A stretch of DNA of 64,000 nt from Mantamonas sphyraenae. Lineage: Eukaryota; CRuMs; Mantamonadidae. The number at the start of each line of letters is the position of its first letter. Positions within the stretch are counted from its first letter, which is position 1. The notes under the pieces are model-generated. The model made no database searches and was not told where the DNA came from. It saw only the letters and a list, made by a program, of their open reading frames with translations. Both the position numbers and the translations under genes were made by a program. This document shows positions 10,984-21,299 of the stretch, piece after piece. Location of the stretch: the NCBI GenBank assembly GCA_026936335.1, contig JAPMXV010000044.1, forward strand, positions 372,001-436,000, written 5' to 3'.

Positions 10984-11021
10984 GGTGTTTGTGTTTGCCT
11001 TGGCAGCGGCAAACAAACACC
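10984..11021. promoter_or_regulatory. Inverted repeat in a 61-bp divergent promoter
   Basis: Left arm GGTGTTTGTGTTTGCC (10984-10999) and right arm GGCAAACAAACACC (11008-11021) are near-perfect reverse complements around an 8-nt loop. They occupy the middle of the 61 bp between the start codons of the F-box gene and the F-x-P repeat gene. The position suggests a symmetric binding site serving both genes; the TGTTTGT core resembles forkhead-type sites, which is inference only. Confidence 0.5.
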
Positions 11022-11033
11022 ACGCCCTTCGTG

Positions 11034-14000
11034 ATGCAAAGCCGAGAAATCAGTCTGGACGAAATCGAGTCTGAACTGAATCGGTACGAATCAATGCTGC
11101 GGAGCAGCGAATTGGATGCGAAACGACACACGCTGGGCCAACAACAACGGGGCCAGGGAACAACACCGCAGGGTCGTCGTCAGGAAGGGCCCGGTGTTGG
11201 TGGCGGTGTGGACGTGTCTGTGGGCAGTCAGAGGACATGGGAACAGAGCAGTGTGGGCACCATGACACCGCGTCGTTCGTGGACAAGTATGGAGGGTCAG
11301 GAACGCAGCATGATGAGCACAGGTGGGAAGGCGGGCACCCCAGGTTCCGGTGGCGGCCTCCTGGTGACGAGACGCGACGCACAAAGACGCCCATGCTGGG
11401 GTTGAACAACACCCCAGGAAGCGTGACAATGCCCACCCCCACACTGAAAATCAACCGATCGGCACTCAACCTGAGCATGGCGTCGCACACGTCCCAGGTA
11501 AGCGTGGGTGGCGGCAAAGGCGAGCGCGCCATTTGCTGGTACCGGTCAAAAAAATAATCCGCAGTGGGTCGACTGACACCGGCGGGGCCACATGGACACA
11601 CAGACACCGAGCGAGCGGCGGATGCAATTGCAGGAGAAATTGGAGGCAGAGGCGCGTGCACGTGCGGCGCAGCAAAGTCGTGGGGAGGCACAGGGACAAG
11701 GGGAGGAGAACGCAAGCCAGCAAGATGCAGCAGCGGATTCGCGACGAGCGTGGTGGGAGGAACATGCTGAGGAATCGGAGCAGGAAGGGGCACAGGAAGT
11801 GTCATACAATGACCACGAGTATGAGGAGGAGGAAGAGGAGGACGATGACGAGGACGAGGAGGAGGGGGAGCTGGGAGTAGGACACTTCAGCGCAGCGGAT
11901 GCGTCACACCTGTTCTTTGCGTCGAGTGAACTGACGCAACATGAGCTGGACGAGGTACAACATGGACTGCACGGTCAGACGCCACGTCGAACGCAGTCGA
12001 CCAAGGGGGAACAGCAACAGAGAAGCGGTGGAGGCAAGGGCAGCAACACACACAACAACCACAGCAACAGCAACAGCAACAGCAACAACGGAAGCAGAAG
12101 CAGCAGCAAGAAGGGAACTCAAAGGCAATTGAAGCCACCCACGCCTGTGCGTCGCCAACAGCAGAGTCCCACCAAGAAGAGTGCCAGGACCAGCGTGACA
12201 CAGAAGAAGCACCAGAGCAGGAGCAACGGGAAGAGGACAAGTCATGCACAAAGGGAGCTGTACGAGGATGATGAAGAACCACAACCACAGCAGCAGAGGG
12301 CACCGGTGCTGCGAGGGGCCTGGGCAGCAGCAGGCGGCACACAGTCCACGGGGGATCGAATGGTGACATCCGACATACGTCAACGGGCGAAAGAGCGCAC
12401 ACAGCAACGGATGGCAGCCAGCCAGACACACACAACACACACACGTGCGGGGCCGCCACGATGGGCAGAGAGGAGGCAACGGGACGACGGAGGAGGTGGC
12501 GGAGGAGAGGGCAGCAGTCGATTGGAAGAGCTGTCACAGTCGCTGAGCCATCGATTGGAGAAGCGAGAACGAGAGAGGATGGAACGGGAGCAGAAGGAGA
12601 TTGCAGAGACGTGTTCGTTCAAGCCGAAGCTGAACGCACGGTCGCTGGCACTTGCGAACAAGCAGAAGAGGGTGCCACTGGCGGAACGACACGACCCGCA
12701 GGCATTGACGGAGCGAATCAATGCACGGTTGGAGCAGAGGGAGGCGAACGAGAAGGAGCAGGTGGAGGCGTGTACATTCAAACCACAGATCGACGCCAAA
12801 TCGCGCGAGTTGGCTCAGCGCAGGGTCCATCGACCCCTGCACGAACGTGTGCAGCAGCTGCAGGTGCAGAAGGAGAAGCGCATGAACAGACTCAAGCAGC
12901 AGTACGAGGAGAAACGCAAGGAGGAGTTTCCCTTTCGCCCGCAGACTCGCAGCAACGGCGGCGGGAACGGGGCCGGGAACGACGGACACGGGCAGCAGCA
13001 GGGGCAACAGCAACAGGAGGAGAGGAGGAAGAGTCTGAACAAGTCGCAACGGGACTTTGTGCAGCGGCAGTTGGCGTTGCGCGAGCGGCAGCGAAAGGAA
13101 CAGGAGGATGAGGAGGAGGGCGCCGGGGGGTACACATTCACGCCAAAGATCAGCAAGGGCACGCAGGAGATTTGGAATCAGATTGGATTGCCCGAGGGCG
13201 ACTTTCTGCGCAGGCAGGAGCTGTACGACAAGTACCGGAAAAAGAAACAACTGCAGCGAAAGGCTGAGTTGCGCGACAAGGAACGAGCGCAGTCGCACGT
13301 GCCACAAATCAGCAACACGTCGCGCTTGTTGGCCGAACGACACCAGGAACGCGTGGCCGCGCAGCAGAAGCAACTGGAAGAAGAGGAGGCGGAGGAGGAC
13401 GAGGCTGGCGTTGCCGAGACGGAGAGTCTGGCGAGTGAGGACGATGACATGGAGCAGCAGCACAAGAAGCGCCACGGGAGGACACAGCAGCAGAAACAGG
13501 AGAAGGGCGATGAGAGGGATGGAGAGGGGAGCAGCGACTGGGTGGCACGGCTGTATGCGCAGGAAAAGAGGTCGGAGGCACGAAAGGCGGCGCTGGAGGA
13601 GGCATACTACAGCCAGTTCAGCTTCAAGCCGGAAATCAACAAGAACTCAGAGGTGTTGGGACGTGCAACGCCTCTGGACGAGCTGAGTTCAGGCTCGCGG
13701 ATGAAGAAGCGGGCGGCGCTGCGACGGCAACGGGCCGAGGCAGAATTTCGCAAGCAGCACTCGTTCCGTCCAAAGCTGGCCAGCAAGGAGGATGGCAGTG
13801 GGGATGAGGGCGGGAACGGGGCTGGGCTGGGATGGCAAGTGGAGCCATGGCACGAGGTGCAGCATGGATCGCTGAACTTTGCGGATTCGGAGCAGATGAT
13901 GGCCAGCATGATGGCCCGGTCGGAGCGCAAGCGATTGGAACTGGAGAAGAAGCGACAGGAGCTGGCGGAGAAGGAGCTGGAAGAGTGTACGTTTCAGCCA

Positions 14001-14375
14001 AAGGTGAACCGCAGTCGCAGAGAGAACCAGGGACGGGAGCAACGGCCGCAGGTGGTCATCCCGGGTCTGACACGCTTTCTGGCCAACAAGGAACGTGCTC
14101 TGAAGCTGGAGGCAGAGAAAAGAGCACGCGAGCGCGAAGTGTTTATGTTGGATGCTGTGTCGCGACCGGCGAAGGACGGGTACACGGTGCCGCAGCCGTT
14201 CCGACTCCATGGCACCAAGAGTGAGCAGGAGGCCAAGGAACGGGCACGCATGGAACGAGTGGAGGCGGAACGGTACCGAGAGTGTACGTTTGCGCCGGAA
14301 ACGACGTTGTCGAAGCACCGGGCGCTGATTGAACAGATTCTTGAGGATGGGGAGAGCAGCAGTGGCGAAGAATGA
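11034..14375 (+). CDS. Coiled-coil protein with nine F-x-P motif repeats (unrecognised family)
   Basis: Exons 11034-11497 and 11604-14375; the 106-nt intron has a CTGACAC branch site. About 1,078 residues if one A is restored in the AAA run at 11383-11385, which otherwise breaks the frame. After a Gln/Gly/Ser-rich and acidic first third, Arg/Glu/Gln-rich coiled coil is punctuated by short motifs: CSFKPKL, CTFKPQI, FPFRPQ, YTFTPKI, SHVPQI, FSFKPEI, HSFRPKL, CTFQPKV and CTFAPET. Each is followed by a basic or Ser residue stretch and Leu-Ala. I associate such regularly spaced F-x-P units with microtubule or ciliary coiled-coil proteins of protists, but cannot name the family. Codon bias is that of the neighbours. 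Confidence 0.75.
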
Positions 14376-14378
14376 AAG

Positions 14379-14401
14379 ACACACACACACACACACACAC
14401 A
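14379..14401. repeat. CA microsatellite between convergent genes
   Basis: An (AC)11 run begins three bases after the stop of the F-x-P gene and lies in the 48-bp gap before the stop of the convergent Ser/Asp-rich gene, so both 3' ends include or border it. Confidence 0.9.
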
Positions 14402-14423
14402 AACAAACAAATGTGCCCTGAAA

Positions 14424-15911
14424 TTATTTATATACGGTAAAGTCGTCGTTGGGGTCGTCATCGTGGTCTTGCTCCTGGTCGTGTAGATGCTGCTGGAGAA
14501 GATGGAAAAACGCGGTGGCGGCCTGGTCGCGCTCGTCGTGGTCGCAATGGAGATGCGGGTACTGGAAGGGCAGGGTAGTGTTTGCGGTGAGGACATTGTG
14601 TGCGACGGCAGCCATGGCGTGGGTGTGAATGAGCATGGAGGGCTCAAATGGCAGGTTGAAGGGCTCAAAGACGTGACGTGTGAGGAGCATGGGGTCGGCC
14701 ATGCCCTGGGAGGTCAAAGCGTCAAAGAGACGGTCCATGGCCGCAACTCGCAGCACACTGCAGTGCTGGAGCAGATACGAGGCACACTTGTCGTATACCT
14801 CGTGGTCGGCGAGCATTTCCTCGCTGACAGTGCGTTCGATGGCACAGTGCAGCTGGTGTTGCGAAGGAAACCAATTGCGCACCAGCATGCTGCGTGCCTC
14901 GTCCTGCAGCCTATGGCTGTATTCAGACGTGGCCAGGTCAAAGTCTGCCAGCTGATCCGAAAGGATGTCCGAGTACAGTGACGACACAAGGTTCTGCAGG
15001 CTGTCCATGGTGGAGAAGATGCGCTGGGCTTCGTCGTTGCTGTTGCTGTTGTTGTTGTGCGTGTATGTATCATGTGGACTGTGGATGTGAATGTCTGTGT
15101 CGTCTGTGTCATCCTCGTTGTCGTTGTCCTCCTCGTTGTCCGCCGAGTTGCTGTCAACGGCGGCCTGCGGAGCTGCGTTGACGTCAGCGTCCTCCTCGTC
15201 GTCGCTGTCAAAGTCGTGGTCCTCCTCATCCTCCTCATCGTCATTGTCTGCGTCGTAGTGAGTGGCAGGCGCACGGTATGTGGCAAACGGAGAGGATGGG
15301 GCCGGTTTGGCGCCGCGGAGGCGGAATGCAGCCGAGTCCCCGGAGGCTGTGGACGAGGAGCAGGTGACAGAGATGCAGGAGGAGGATGAGGATGAGGCGG
15401 ACGATGATGGCTCCTCCTCCTCCATCATCATCCTATCGGTGGTGCTGCGGTGGCGTGTGCTGGTCGTCGAGGCCGACGTTGCAAACGAGGACGAGGACGA
15501 CGAGGATGACGACGCCTGCCGGCGTGCGCCGTACTTGGGTGGATGCTGGGCCCGGTACTGGTCTACTGATGAGGCAGACACAGAAGCCGAGGCCGAAGAG
15601 GAGGTGCGCACAATGTGTGCCTGTTCGGGATTGAGCTTGTGGATCTTGGAAGGGGAGAACATGCTGGTGTTGGAATAGGCGTCGAGCTCGTCGTCGACCT
15701 CAAAGCCGCAGCTGTCCATGGTGATGGTGGAAGCGCGTGAGGAAGCACGTGAGGAAGCACGTGAGGATGAGCGCGACATGGACATGGACATTCGGTCGTC
15801 GTCTGCCTCTGGCATGCGCTCGTCCAGCCTCAGGAGGGCTTCCTTGGATGTCTGAGCAGCATCCCGCGGAGGCTGGCTCATGGCCTCCTCGAATGAGCGT
15901 TTGTTGGGCAT
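14424..15911 (-). CDS. Ser/Asp-rich protein of unknown function
   Basis: 495 residues in one exon from ATG 15911. The N-terminal ~330 residues are low complexity: RS-rich arrays, two poly-Ser runs, and a long Asp/Glu region. The C-terminal ~150 residues look folded and helical, starting near MDSLQNLVSSLYSDIL and including an ERTVSEEML helix; no catalytic motif is visible and I do not recognise the family. The start is supported by an upstream 5'-UTR intron: GTGAGA donor at 16109, CTGACAC branch site, and CACACAG acceptor at 15920, nine bases before the ATG. Upstream ATGs in the first exon run into a TGA that overlaps the main ATG (TGATG). Possibly a nuclear regulatory protein, by composition only. 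Confidence 0.7.
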   Translation of the reverse strand: MPNKRSFEEAMSQPPRDAAQTSKEALLRLDERMPEADDDRMSMSMSRSSSRASSRASSRASTITMDSCGFEVDDELDAYSNTSMFSPSKIHKLNPEQAHIVRTSSSASASVSASSVDQYRAQHPPKYGARRQASSSSSSSSSFATSASTTSTRHRSTTDRMMMEEEEPSSSASSSSSSCISVTCSSSTASGDSAAFRLRGAKPAPSSPFATYRAPATHYDADNDDEEDEEDHDFDSDDEEDADVNAAPQAAVDSNSADNEEDNDNEDDTDDTDIHIHSPHDTYTHNNNSNSNDEAQRIFSTMDSLQNLVSSLYSDILSDQLADFDLATSEYSHRLQDEARSMLVRNWFPSQHQLHCAIERTVSEEMLADHEVYDKCASYLLQHCSVLRVAAMDRLFDALTSQGMADPMLLTRHVFEPFNLPFEPSMLIHTHAMAAVAHNVLTANTTLPFQYPHLHCDHDERDQAATAFFHLLQQHLHDQEQDHDDDPNDDFTVYK

Positions 15912-15919
15912 CAAGATCG

Positions 15920-16109
15920 CTGTGTGACGCAACAACACATCCATCGCACACGTGTCAGTCCACCATCCCTTTGTCAATGTGTCTCTCTGCCCGTCTGCGG
16001 GGCCGTTGTTTGCTGGACAGCCGAGAGGCAGTTTGCTCGAGAGAGGAGAGGGTTTGGCCAAAACGGAAGCTGAGCGACGGGTGTTTGTCGCGGCCCATGC
16101 GGGTCTCAC
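15920..16109 (-). other. Putative 5'-UTR intron of the Ser/Asp-rich gene
   Basis: 190 nt on the minus strand, GTGAGA at the donor, ACTGACAC branch-like sequence 30-40 nt before a CACACAG acceptor. It matches the intron style of the rest of the window. Confidence 0.6.
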
Positions 16110-16111
16110 AG

Positions 16112-16819
16112 CACACATCGCTCGCATCATGCACCAAGCCCCGGCCCTATATACCCGCCTGCAGCGTCACGCAAAAAGCGCACGCACGGCGGGCCGCTCT
16201 GCGGTGCAAGGGCCGTTCCGCTGCCTGACGGCTTTTTGGGACGACGGGCCACAAAAAAAAAGAATGCCGACCCTGCTTCCTGATGTTTTCCTTGGCCAGC
16301 CCCATCGCTCTTGAGTGGCAGATGAGGCACCGAGAGGCCGACATAGGTGCATACGAGGTGTGTGCGAGGTCCATGCAGGCTACGGGATGCACGAAACGCG
16401 CGGAGAATTCGCGTGGGGCGCAGGGCAACGTCACGAAACGGATTTTGGACATTCAACCTCTCCCCATCGCGTACAAAGGCCACAAAGCCTTTCAGCATCG
16501 CATACACACAGAGGGCACATGGGAAGCGCAGGAAGAACGAACCTCGGTGGGATGTGCGCTACAGCGGAAGCTGAGGGTGGGACGGTGGTGGGGGTTTTTT
16601 GTTGGCTGGCCCTGTCCGCGCAGCTGCTGCAGGAGGTTCAAATTGTGGAGGGATTTGCACAGTGGAAGATGAAAGGGAAAGGAAGCAGAACGGGGTGGGA
16701 GCATGGGGATGACCTGTGAAGCCATGGCATGCGCGGTGGCAGGCAATACACAAAACATGGTGGGTTTTCGCCTGAGACCTCTTTGTATGGAAATGGTTGA
16801 CGTGGCCATTGCCCCTACC
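16112..16819. other. Long non-coding stretch
   Basis: About 700 bp without a convincing coding frame. It holds the likely promoter of the Ser/Asp-rich gene at its left end (TATATA at 16148-16153), an A9 run near 16254, and otherwise unremarkable sequence. Short open frames here have no Kozak context or composition like the real genes. No tRNA-like fold was apparent by eye. Confidence 0.5.
16148..16153 (-). promoter_or_regulatory. Candidate TATA box
   Basis: TATATA in otherwise GC-rich sequence, 39 bp upstream of the proposed first splice donor at 16109 of the minus-strand Ser/Asp-rich gene. A transcription start near 16120 would fit the usual 25-30 bp spacing. Confidence 0.4.
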
Positions 16820-17191
16820 ATGCGCCATGGTGTGTCAGGCGAGTGCCGGAAGCCTGTCTCTGTGAACAGCACGGAGAACTAGAGTTTGCTTGAATTCCAG
16901 CCCTCGCGCGGTCGTTCCGCCTCAAGTGCACATGCTGACACACTCCACTGGCCACAGAGCGAATCTGACCGACCGCGTATGCAACGGCGTACCTCGGTGG
17001 ATGCACCCACACGCATTCCGGAGCCATCGGACGCAGACGAAGATGCCAACAGGGAAAGCGAGCTGGAGGAAGTGGAATCGCTGACGCTGCGGAGGGTTGA
17101 CGACCTGGACTCTGTAGACTATGATCTGATGGCCATGAACACGAGAAGATTTCCGACGAACCGGGGCCGGTTTGAACGGCGTCTGTCGTGA
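16820..17191 (+). CDS. Small acidic protein, hypothetical
   Basis: Best model: exon 16820-16861, a 96-nt intron (GTGAAC donor, GCTGACAC branch site, CCACAG acceptor) and exon 16958-17191, giving 91 residues in phase. Without the first exon, translation would start at ATG 16979. The product is Arg/Glu/Asp-rich with an LEEVESLTLRRVDDLD helix and a basic C-terminus. The convincing branch site and acceptor just upstream support a real gene. Convergent with the dynein gene (72 bp). No recognised homologue. Confidence 0.45.
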
Positions 17192-17262
17192 GGGGAACAT
17201 GTGGGGAAGGGGCGGGCAGGGAAAACGCGGAAGAAAAGCCCTGGTTCCTGACTCAACACGCT

Positions 17263-20200
17263 TCATTCCTCCACCCCAAGCACACTGGCAAGCCGATCAG
17301 CGTTTTCACGGTTGTCCAGGGTTTCGTCGAGGACGTTGCAGAGCTTGTGGAGACGCACGGAGCCGTCTGCGTCGCCTACAGCGAGGACGGGTGCGTTGCT
17401 TGAAAAGGCCATGCAGGAGAGGGTTGTGCCTGCGTTGATGGAGGTGACAGGTCGGATGGTGGACTTGTTGAGGTCCCACACCTCGAGGAGCCCGTTGCCC
17501 GTGACCACACCAAACACGGTGGCCAAGTGCGGGGACCATGACACGTCGGCCACGTAATCGGTGTACTGGTTGAGCACCAGCACGGGCGAGTCGCTCTCCT
17601 CTTGCCACAGGCACACCGACCAATCGGCACTGGCGCTGGCAAACACAGACGTGTGGAACGGCGACCACTTGAGCTTGTACACAGGCCCGCTGTGACCGTA
17701 GTAGTTTTCCATGTACTGCTCCGGATAGGACACGGAGCACTTGTGGATGGTGCCATCCTCCGTGCCACACAGGTACATCGTCGGATCGCGGTGCGAAAAG
17801 TCCAGGCAGAAACCGGCGGCCGCACGGGAAATCACGTCGTGCTTGTCCACCTTTTCCGACGGCTTGGCCGTGTTGACCACGCGTTTGAGCTGCATCAGGT
17901 TGTGGTATTCCAGTCCCTTCTTGATGCTCCACTCGCGCACGCGTCCGTCTGTGGACACAGTGACCAGGTTCTCGCTGTGCTCCAGGCCGCGATCCACCCA
18001 GCGGCAATCCCAGACGGGATCCGTGTGTTTGCCATTGTCGAAGCTCGACTGCACCACCGGCGTCAACTCCTGGCCCTGTTTCTTGCTGCGGATGTTGTAG
18101 ATGGCCACTGTGCCGTCGTAGCAGCCCACCGCAAGCAGGTTTGCATTGCGTTGGCTGAAGGCCATGCTGGTCACGCCGTTCTTGCATTGAATGATCCGTT
18201 CCGGATACTCTGGGTTCTTCAGCGACCAGCAGAGGATGAGACCGCCCCGTTGGGCCTCGTAGTCAAACTCGCCATAGCCCACGGCGAGGATGTCGCTGTT
18301 CTTTGGGTTCCAGAGCACACAGGACACGTTGCGGCCCTGTGCCAGCTCGCATGTGTACGACCACAGGTGTTCCAGACGTGGTTTGTCTGTGGACTTGCCT
18401 CCGCCGCCCGTGAGGGATCCCATGCGCAGACTGTCGCCCATGGCCAGCGGGTCTTCCGTCTCCTCCGCCTCCTTGGCCTGCTCGTCCTCCATGGCCTCCT
18501 CCAGGCTCGAAATCATGTCCCTGTACATCAATTGTCGCGCGTGATACTTGTTCTGTTGCAACGCACGTTCGGTGACCAGCAGCGCGTTGAGGAGGCCCGG
18601 CAGGCTCTCCAGCGACTTTTCGTGCTTCTTGCCCGAGTGTTTGGCCGCCCCACTCTTGCTGGTGCGATTGATCAGATCCGCACCAATCCCAAACGAGTTG
18701 CCCTGCGACCCCGACGCCCCCGAGCGGCGTGTGCTCACCGAGAAACGCGATTGCGACGTGCCGCGGCTGCTGCGCGACACCACCGACGAGCGTCGGAACG
18801 ACCCACGCACACTCTTGCCTTTGTTCTTTTTGGCGTTTTTGGACGATCGCATCGACGCGGATGCGTCCTTCTGCTCCTGCTCCAGCCACGTGCTGGAATC
18901 CCGTTCCAGCGCCTCCAGAAACTCTTTGTTGTCTTCCTTGCCCTTGTCTGCATTCTCGCTGTGGTAACAATGACGACGATGATGGTGGGTGTGGGCAATG
19001 GTGTGAGTGTGTGCTCAAACGCAAAGAGAGAGAACGAGAGGGAGAAAGGGAGAGAGAGCGCGCGAGGGAGAGAGATGGGACATCGACAAACGTACCCGCT
19101 CATGGCATCGTAGATGTCCCAGGAATCAACCTGGGCAGCCGTGGTGGTGTGACTTGGTGGATCCACCTGCAACTCCTTTGTCTTTTGTGCGTTCTGGAAC
19201 GTTTGCATGCCACGTGCCACGTAACGGTCGTTGCCCACGCGGTCCTTGAGGAGCTGTTCGTAGCGGGCATTGGCCTCCTTGACCTCCTCCGCAAACTCGC
19301 TATCCTCAGCCACCACCTGGGTGGGGATGTCCAACAACCAGATGGTCTCTGTCTCCTGCAGCACAATGTTCACCGGTTCTTCCTCGTCAATCACCTCCAC
19401 TTCCTCCCTGGCGTCGCCTTTGTTGCCCGAGCTTCCCTGGGCCATGGAGCTGCCTGTGTGTGTGTGTGTGAGTGTGGGTGTGGGTGTGGTCCATGTCAGC
19501 AGGCGTCCCATCAGTAGACCCTTTTGAGTGTGTGCATGTGTGCATGTGTGCGTGTGCGTGTGTGTGTGTGTGTGCTTGGTGCGTGTGTGACTTTGGAAAG
19601 GGGCGGTAGCCGTTGGGCGGGAAACTCACTCTCGCCCAGACTGATGCTCGACGTCTCACTTTCGCCGGCAGTGACAAACGAGTCGCTGGTCACCGAGTCG
19701 TTTTCGTCGCTGTGGTCGCTTCGGTACGACGACGTCGACAGCGTAAACGATTCCGAGAGCGAAAAAGAGGGCAACTCGCTGCCAATCTCGCTGGCTCCGT
19801 CGCTGGAGCCAGCGCCACCTTCGCCCGTCCCTGCCGAGCTGGATCCATACACCAGCGGCAGCGGGGTCACATCGTTGCCCTGGCTGTCTTTGAGCACCAC
19901 CTCCTCATCATGCTTGGTCACTCCCTCGGCTGTGAGGGTGCCTGTGGTCCCTCGCGACGACGTGCTGTGGCTCATCTGCGACGACCGCCTTCGCATAGAC
20001 GAGTTTGACACACGCGACGACCTGTGCGTGTGTGTGTGTACGTACGTACGCCAAGTAGGTGCGTATGTGTGCAAACGCATGCGTGTCGATGTGTGAGTGG
20101 ATGCTGAGAAGGCGCCAGCAAACACACAGAGCACCAAAGGCACCCGTTGAACCGTTGAGCCCATCCTCACCCCGCCCCCACCTACCTTCGCGCCGACCGA

Positions 20201-20283
20201 TGCACAGACGAGGAGGACGAACTAGCGCCGGACGAGCCGCCACTGGACACGCTGGATGCGTTGGATGCCCTCCTGAACGACAT
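17263..20283 (-). CDS. DNAI4: Axonemal dynein intermediate chain, WD-repeat (DNAI4/WDR78/IC138-like)
   Basis: Four exons, 20283-20186, 20021-19630, 19453-19096 and 18958-17263, total 2,544 nt, 847 residues with all phases consistent. The Ser/Thr-rich N-terminus is followed by the conserved segment ETETIWLLDIP, a DRVGNDRYVARGMQTF stretch, and DSWDIYDAMS, characteristic of inner-arm I1/f dynein intermediate chains. The C-terminal half holds about six WD repeats, with VWD- and VCLW-type ends. IC138-class subunits anchor and regulate the I1 inner dynein arm, so the organism should build motile axonemes. Introns of 164, 176 and 137 nt; two are CA-rich up to the acceptor. Paralogue assignment (DNAI4 rather than DNAI3) is from memory. 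Divergent with a four-TM protein. Confidence 0.88.
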
Positions 20284-20476
20284 GTGAGTGGATTTTGTTG
20301 TTGTGGAGGAAGGAGCGCAGCCCGAGCAGAACAACAACAACCACACCTGCATTGGCATGCTTCTTGCGGACCGAGACCGTGAGCGTGACGAGGAAGCAGG
20401 TGGGGACAATGTGCCTGGGAACGATGGCGGGGGCGGTGGTGTCGATCATCGACGAGGAGGAGGAGGAGGAGGACGA
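20284..20476. promoter_or_regulatory. Divergent promoter region, dynein chain / four-TM protein
   Basis: 193 bp between start codons. Complementary GTTGTTGT (near 20296) and ACAACAAC (near 20331) tracts form a loose inverted repeat; a GGA-repeat purine tract lies at 20455-20475. I saw no clear RFX X-box. Confidence 0.4.
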
Positions 20477-21189
20477 ATGTCGTCCGGCCACTCGACTCCG
20501 CAGGTGGGAATGACTCCACGGGCTTCGTTCCACCAACGCTTCCCCAACCTGGCGGACGAACAGAGAGACGTGGAATTCCTGATGCGCTTTGGTGCTTTGG
20601 TGCTGTTCCTGGGTGTCTTTCTACTGGAGGTGGCGTTGCTTGCCGACTCGGAGCCCTTCCCCTGCGACCAGCCACTGCGCTGGGTTGCCATCGCCCTCAC
20701 CTTCATCACCTCCTGGGGTCTCTTCTACCTCGTGTGGAAAGCCACCATGCCCGATGTGCCCATCCGCATGTGCATCAGTGAACCCTGGTGAGCTACCAAA
20801 TGAGGAGGAGGAGGAGGAGCGCGCCAAAAGCCGTTTTGTCCCTAACCCACACTCACTCACTCACGTACTCACACCCCCCTCCCTCGTGGCATCCTGTGGC
20901 ACTGCACTCATTCATTCACGTGCATTCATTGTACACAACACCGTGCAGGACCAATTCACATCTCCATGGGGGCTGGTTCATGGTCCTGCTTGTGTTTGGC
21001 TTGGCCATCACTCAGGCCGTCCTGCTGGGCGAGAGCAAGACGTGTGTCACCACCAATCCCACTCTGTATGGTCTCAGCATTGCCATGACCATCATCTACC
21101 TCGGGTCCAGCCTCACCATGGCCGGGTTTCTTGTCTTTTGGATGCGGACGGGACGGTTCGATCCGGAAAAGGTTGCTGCCCGACGATGA
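20477..21189 (+). CDS. Four-transmembrane protein of unknown function
   Basis: Exons 20477-20787 and 20949-21189, 183 residues. Four hydrophobic helices are evident: around residues 35-53 (ALVLFLGVFLLEVALL), 65-83, 108-127 and 137-160. Cys residues lie in the first and second loops (PFPCDQ and KTCVTT), which could pair. N- and C-termini are short and polar, probably cytosolic. The 161-nt intron joins TG|G to give a Trp codon, in phase. No family recognised; the topology resembles small tetraspan proteins. It shares its promoter with the dynein intermediate chain. Confidence 0.75.
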
Positions 21190-21299
21190 CGATGACGATG
21201 ATGATGGTGATGTGATTGTGTGTGATTGTGTGTGGGTGTCATCCTGTCATCATCACTGCATGGATGAGGGTGCGTCGGCAGGGTCAACGCAATCTACTC

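Noticed and set aside
3740-11390. Programmed ribosomal frameshifting as an undescribed system
   Set aside because: The sites share no slippery heptamer, stop context or stem-loop, both directions occur, most sit at homopolymers and all are in one part of the window. Sequence error is simpler.
16112-16819. tRNA, snRNA or other structured RNA in the long gap
   Set aside because: No cloverleaf, A/B box, or snRNA-like conserved segment was found by eye; a covariance-model search would be needed to exclude one.
17602-19113. Long plus-strand open frame (503 codons) opposite the dynein intermediate chain
   Set aside because: It is the antisense of a clear WD-repeat coding exon; composition is His/Arg/Leu-rich as expected for a shadow frame in GC-rich DNA, and no domain is recognisable.
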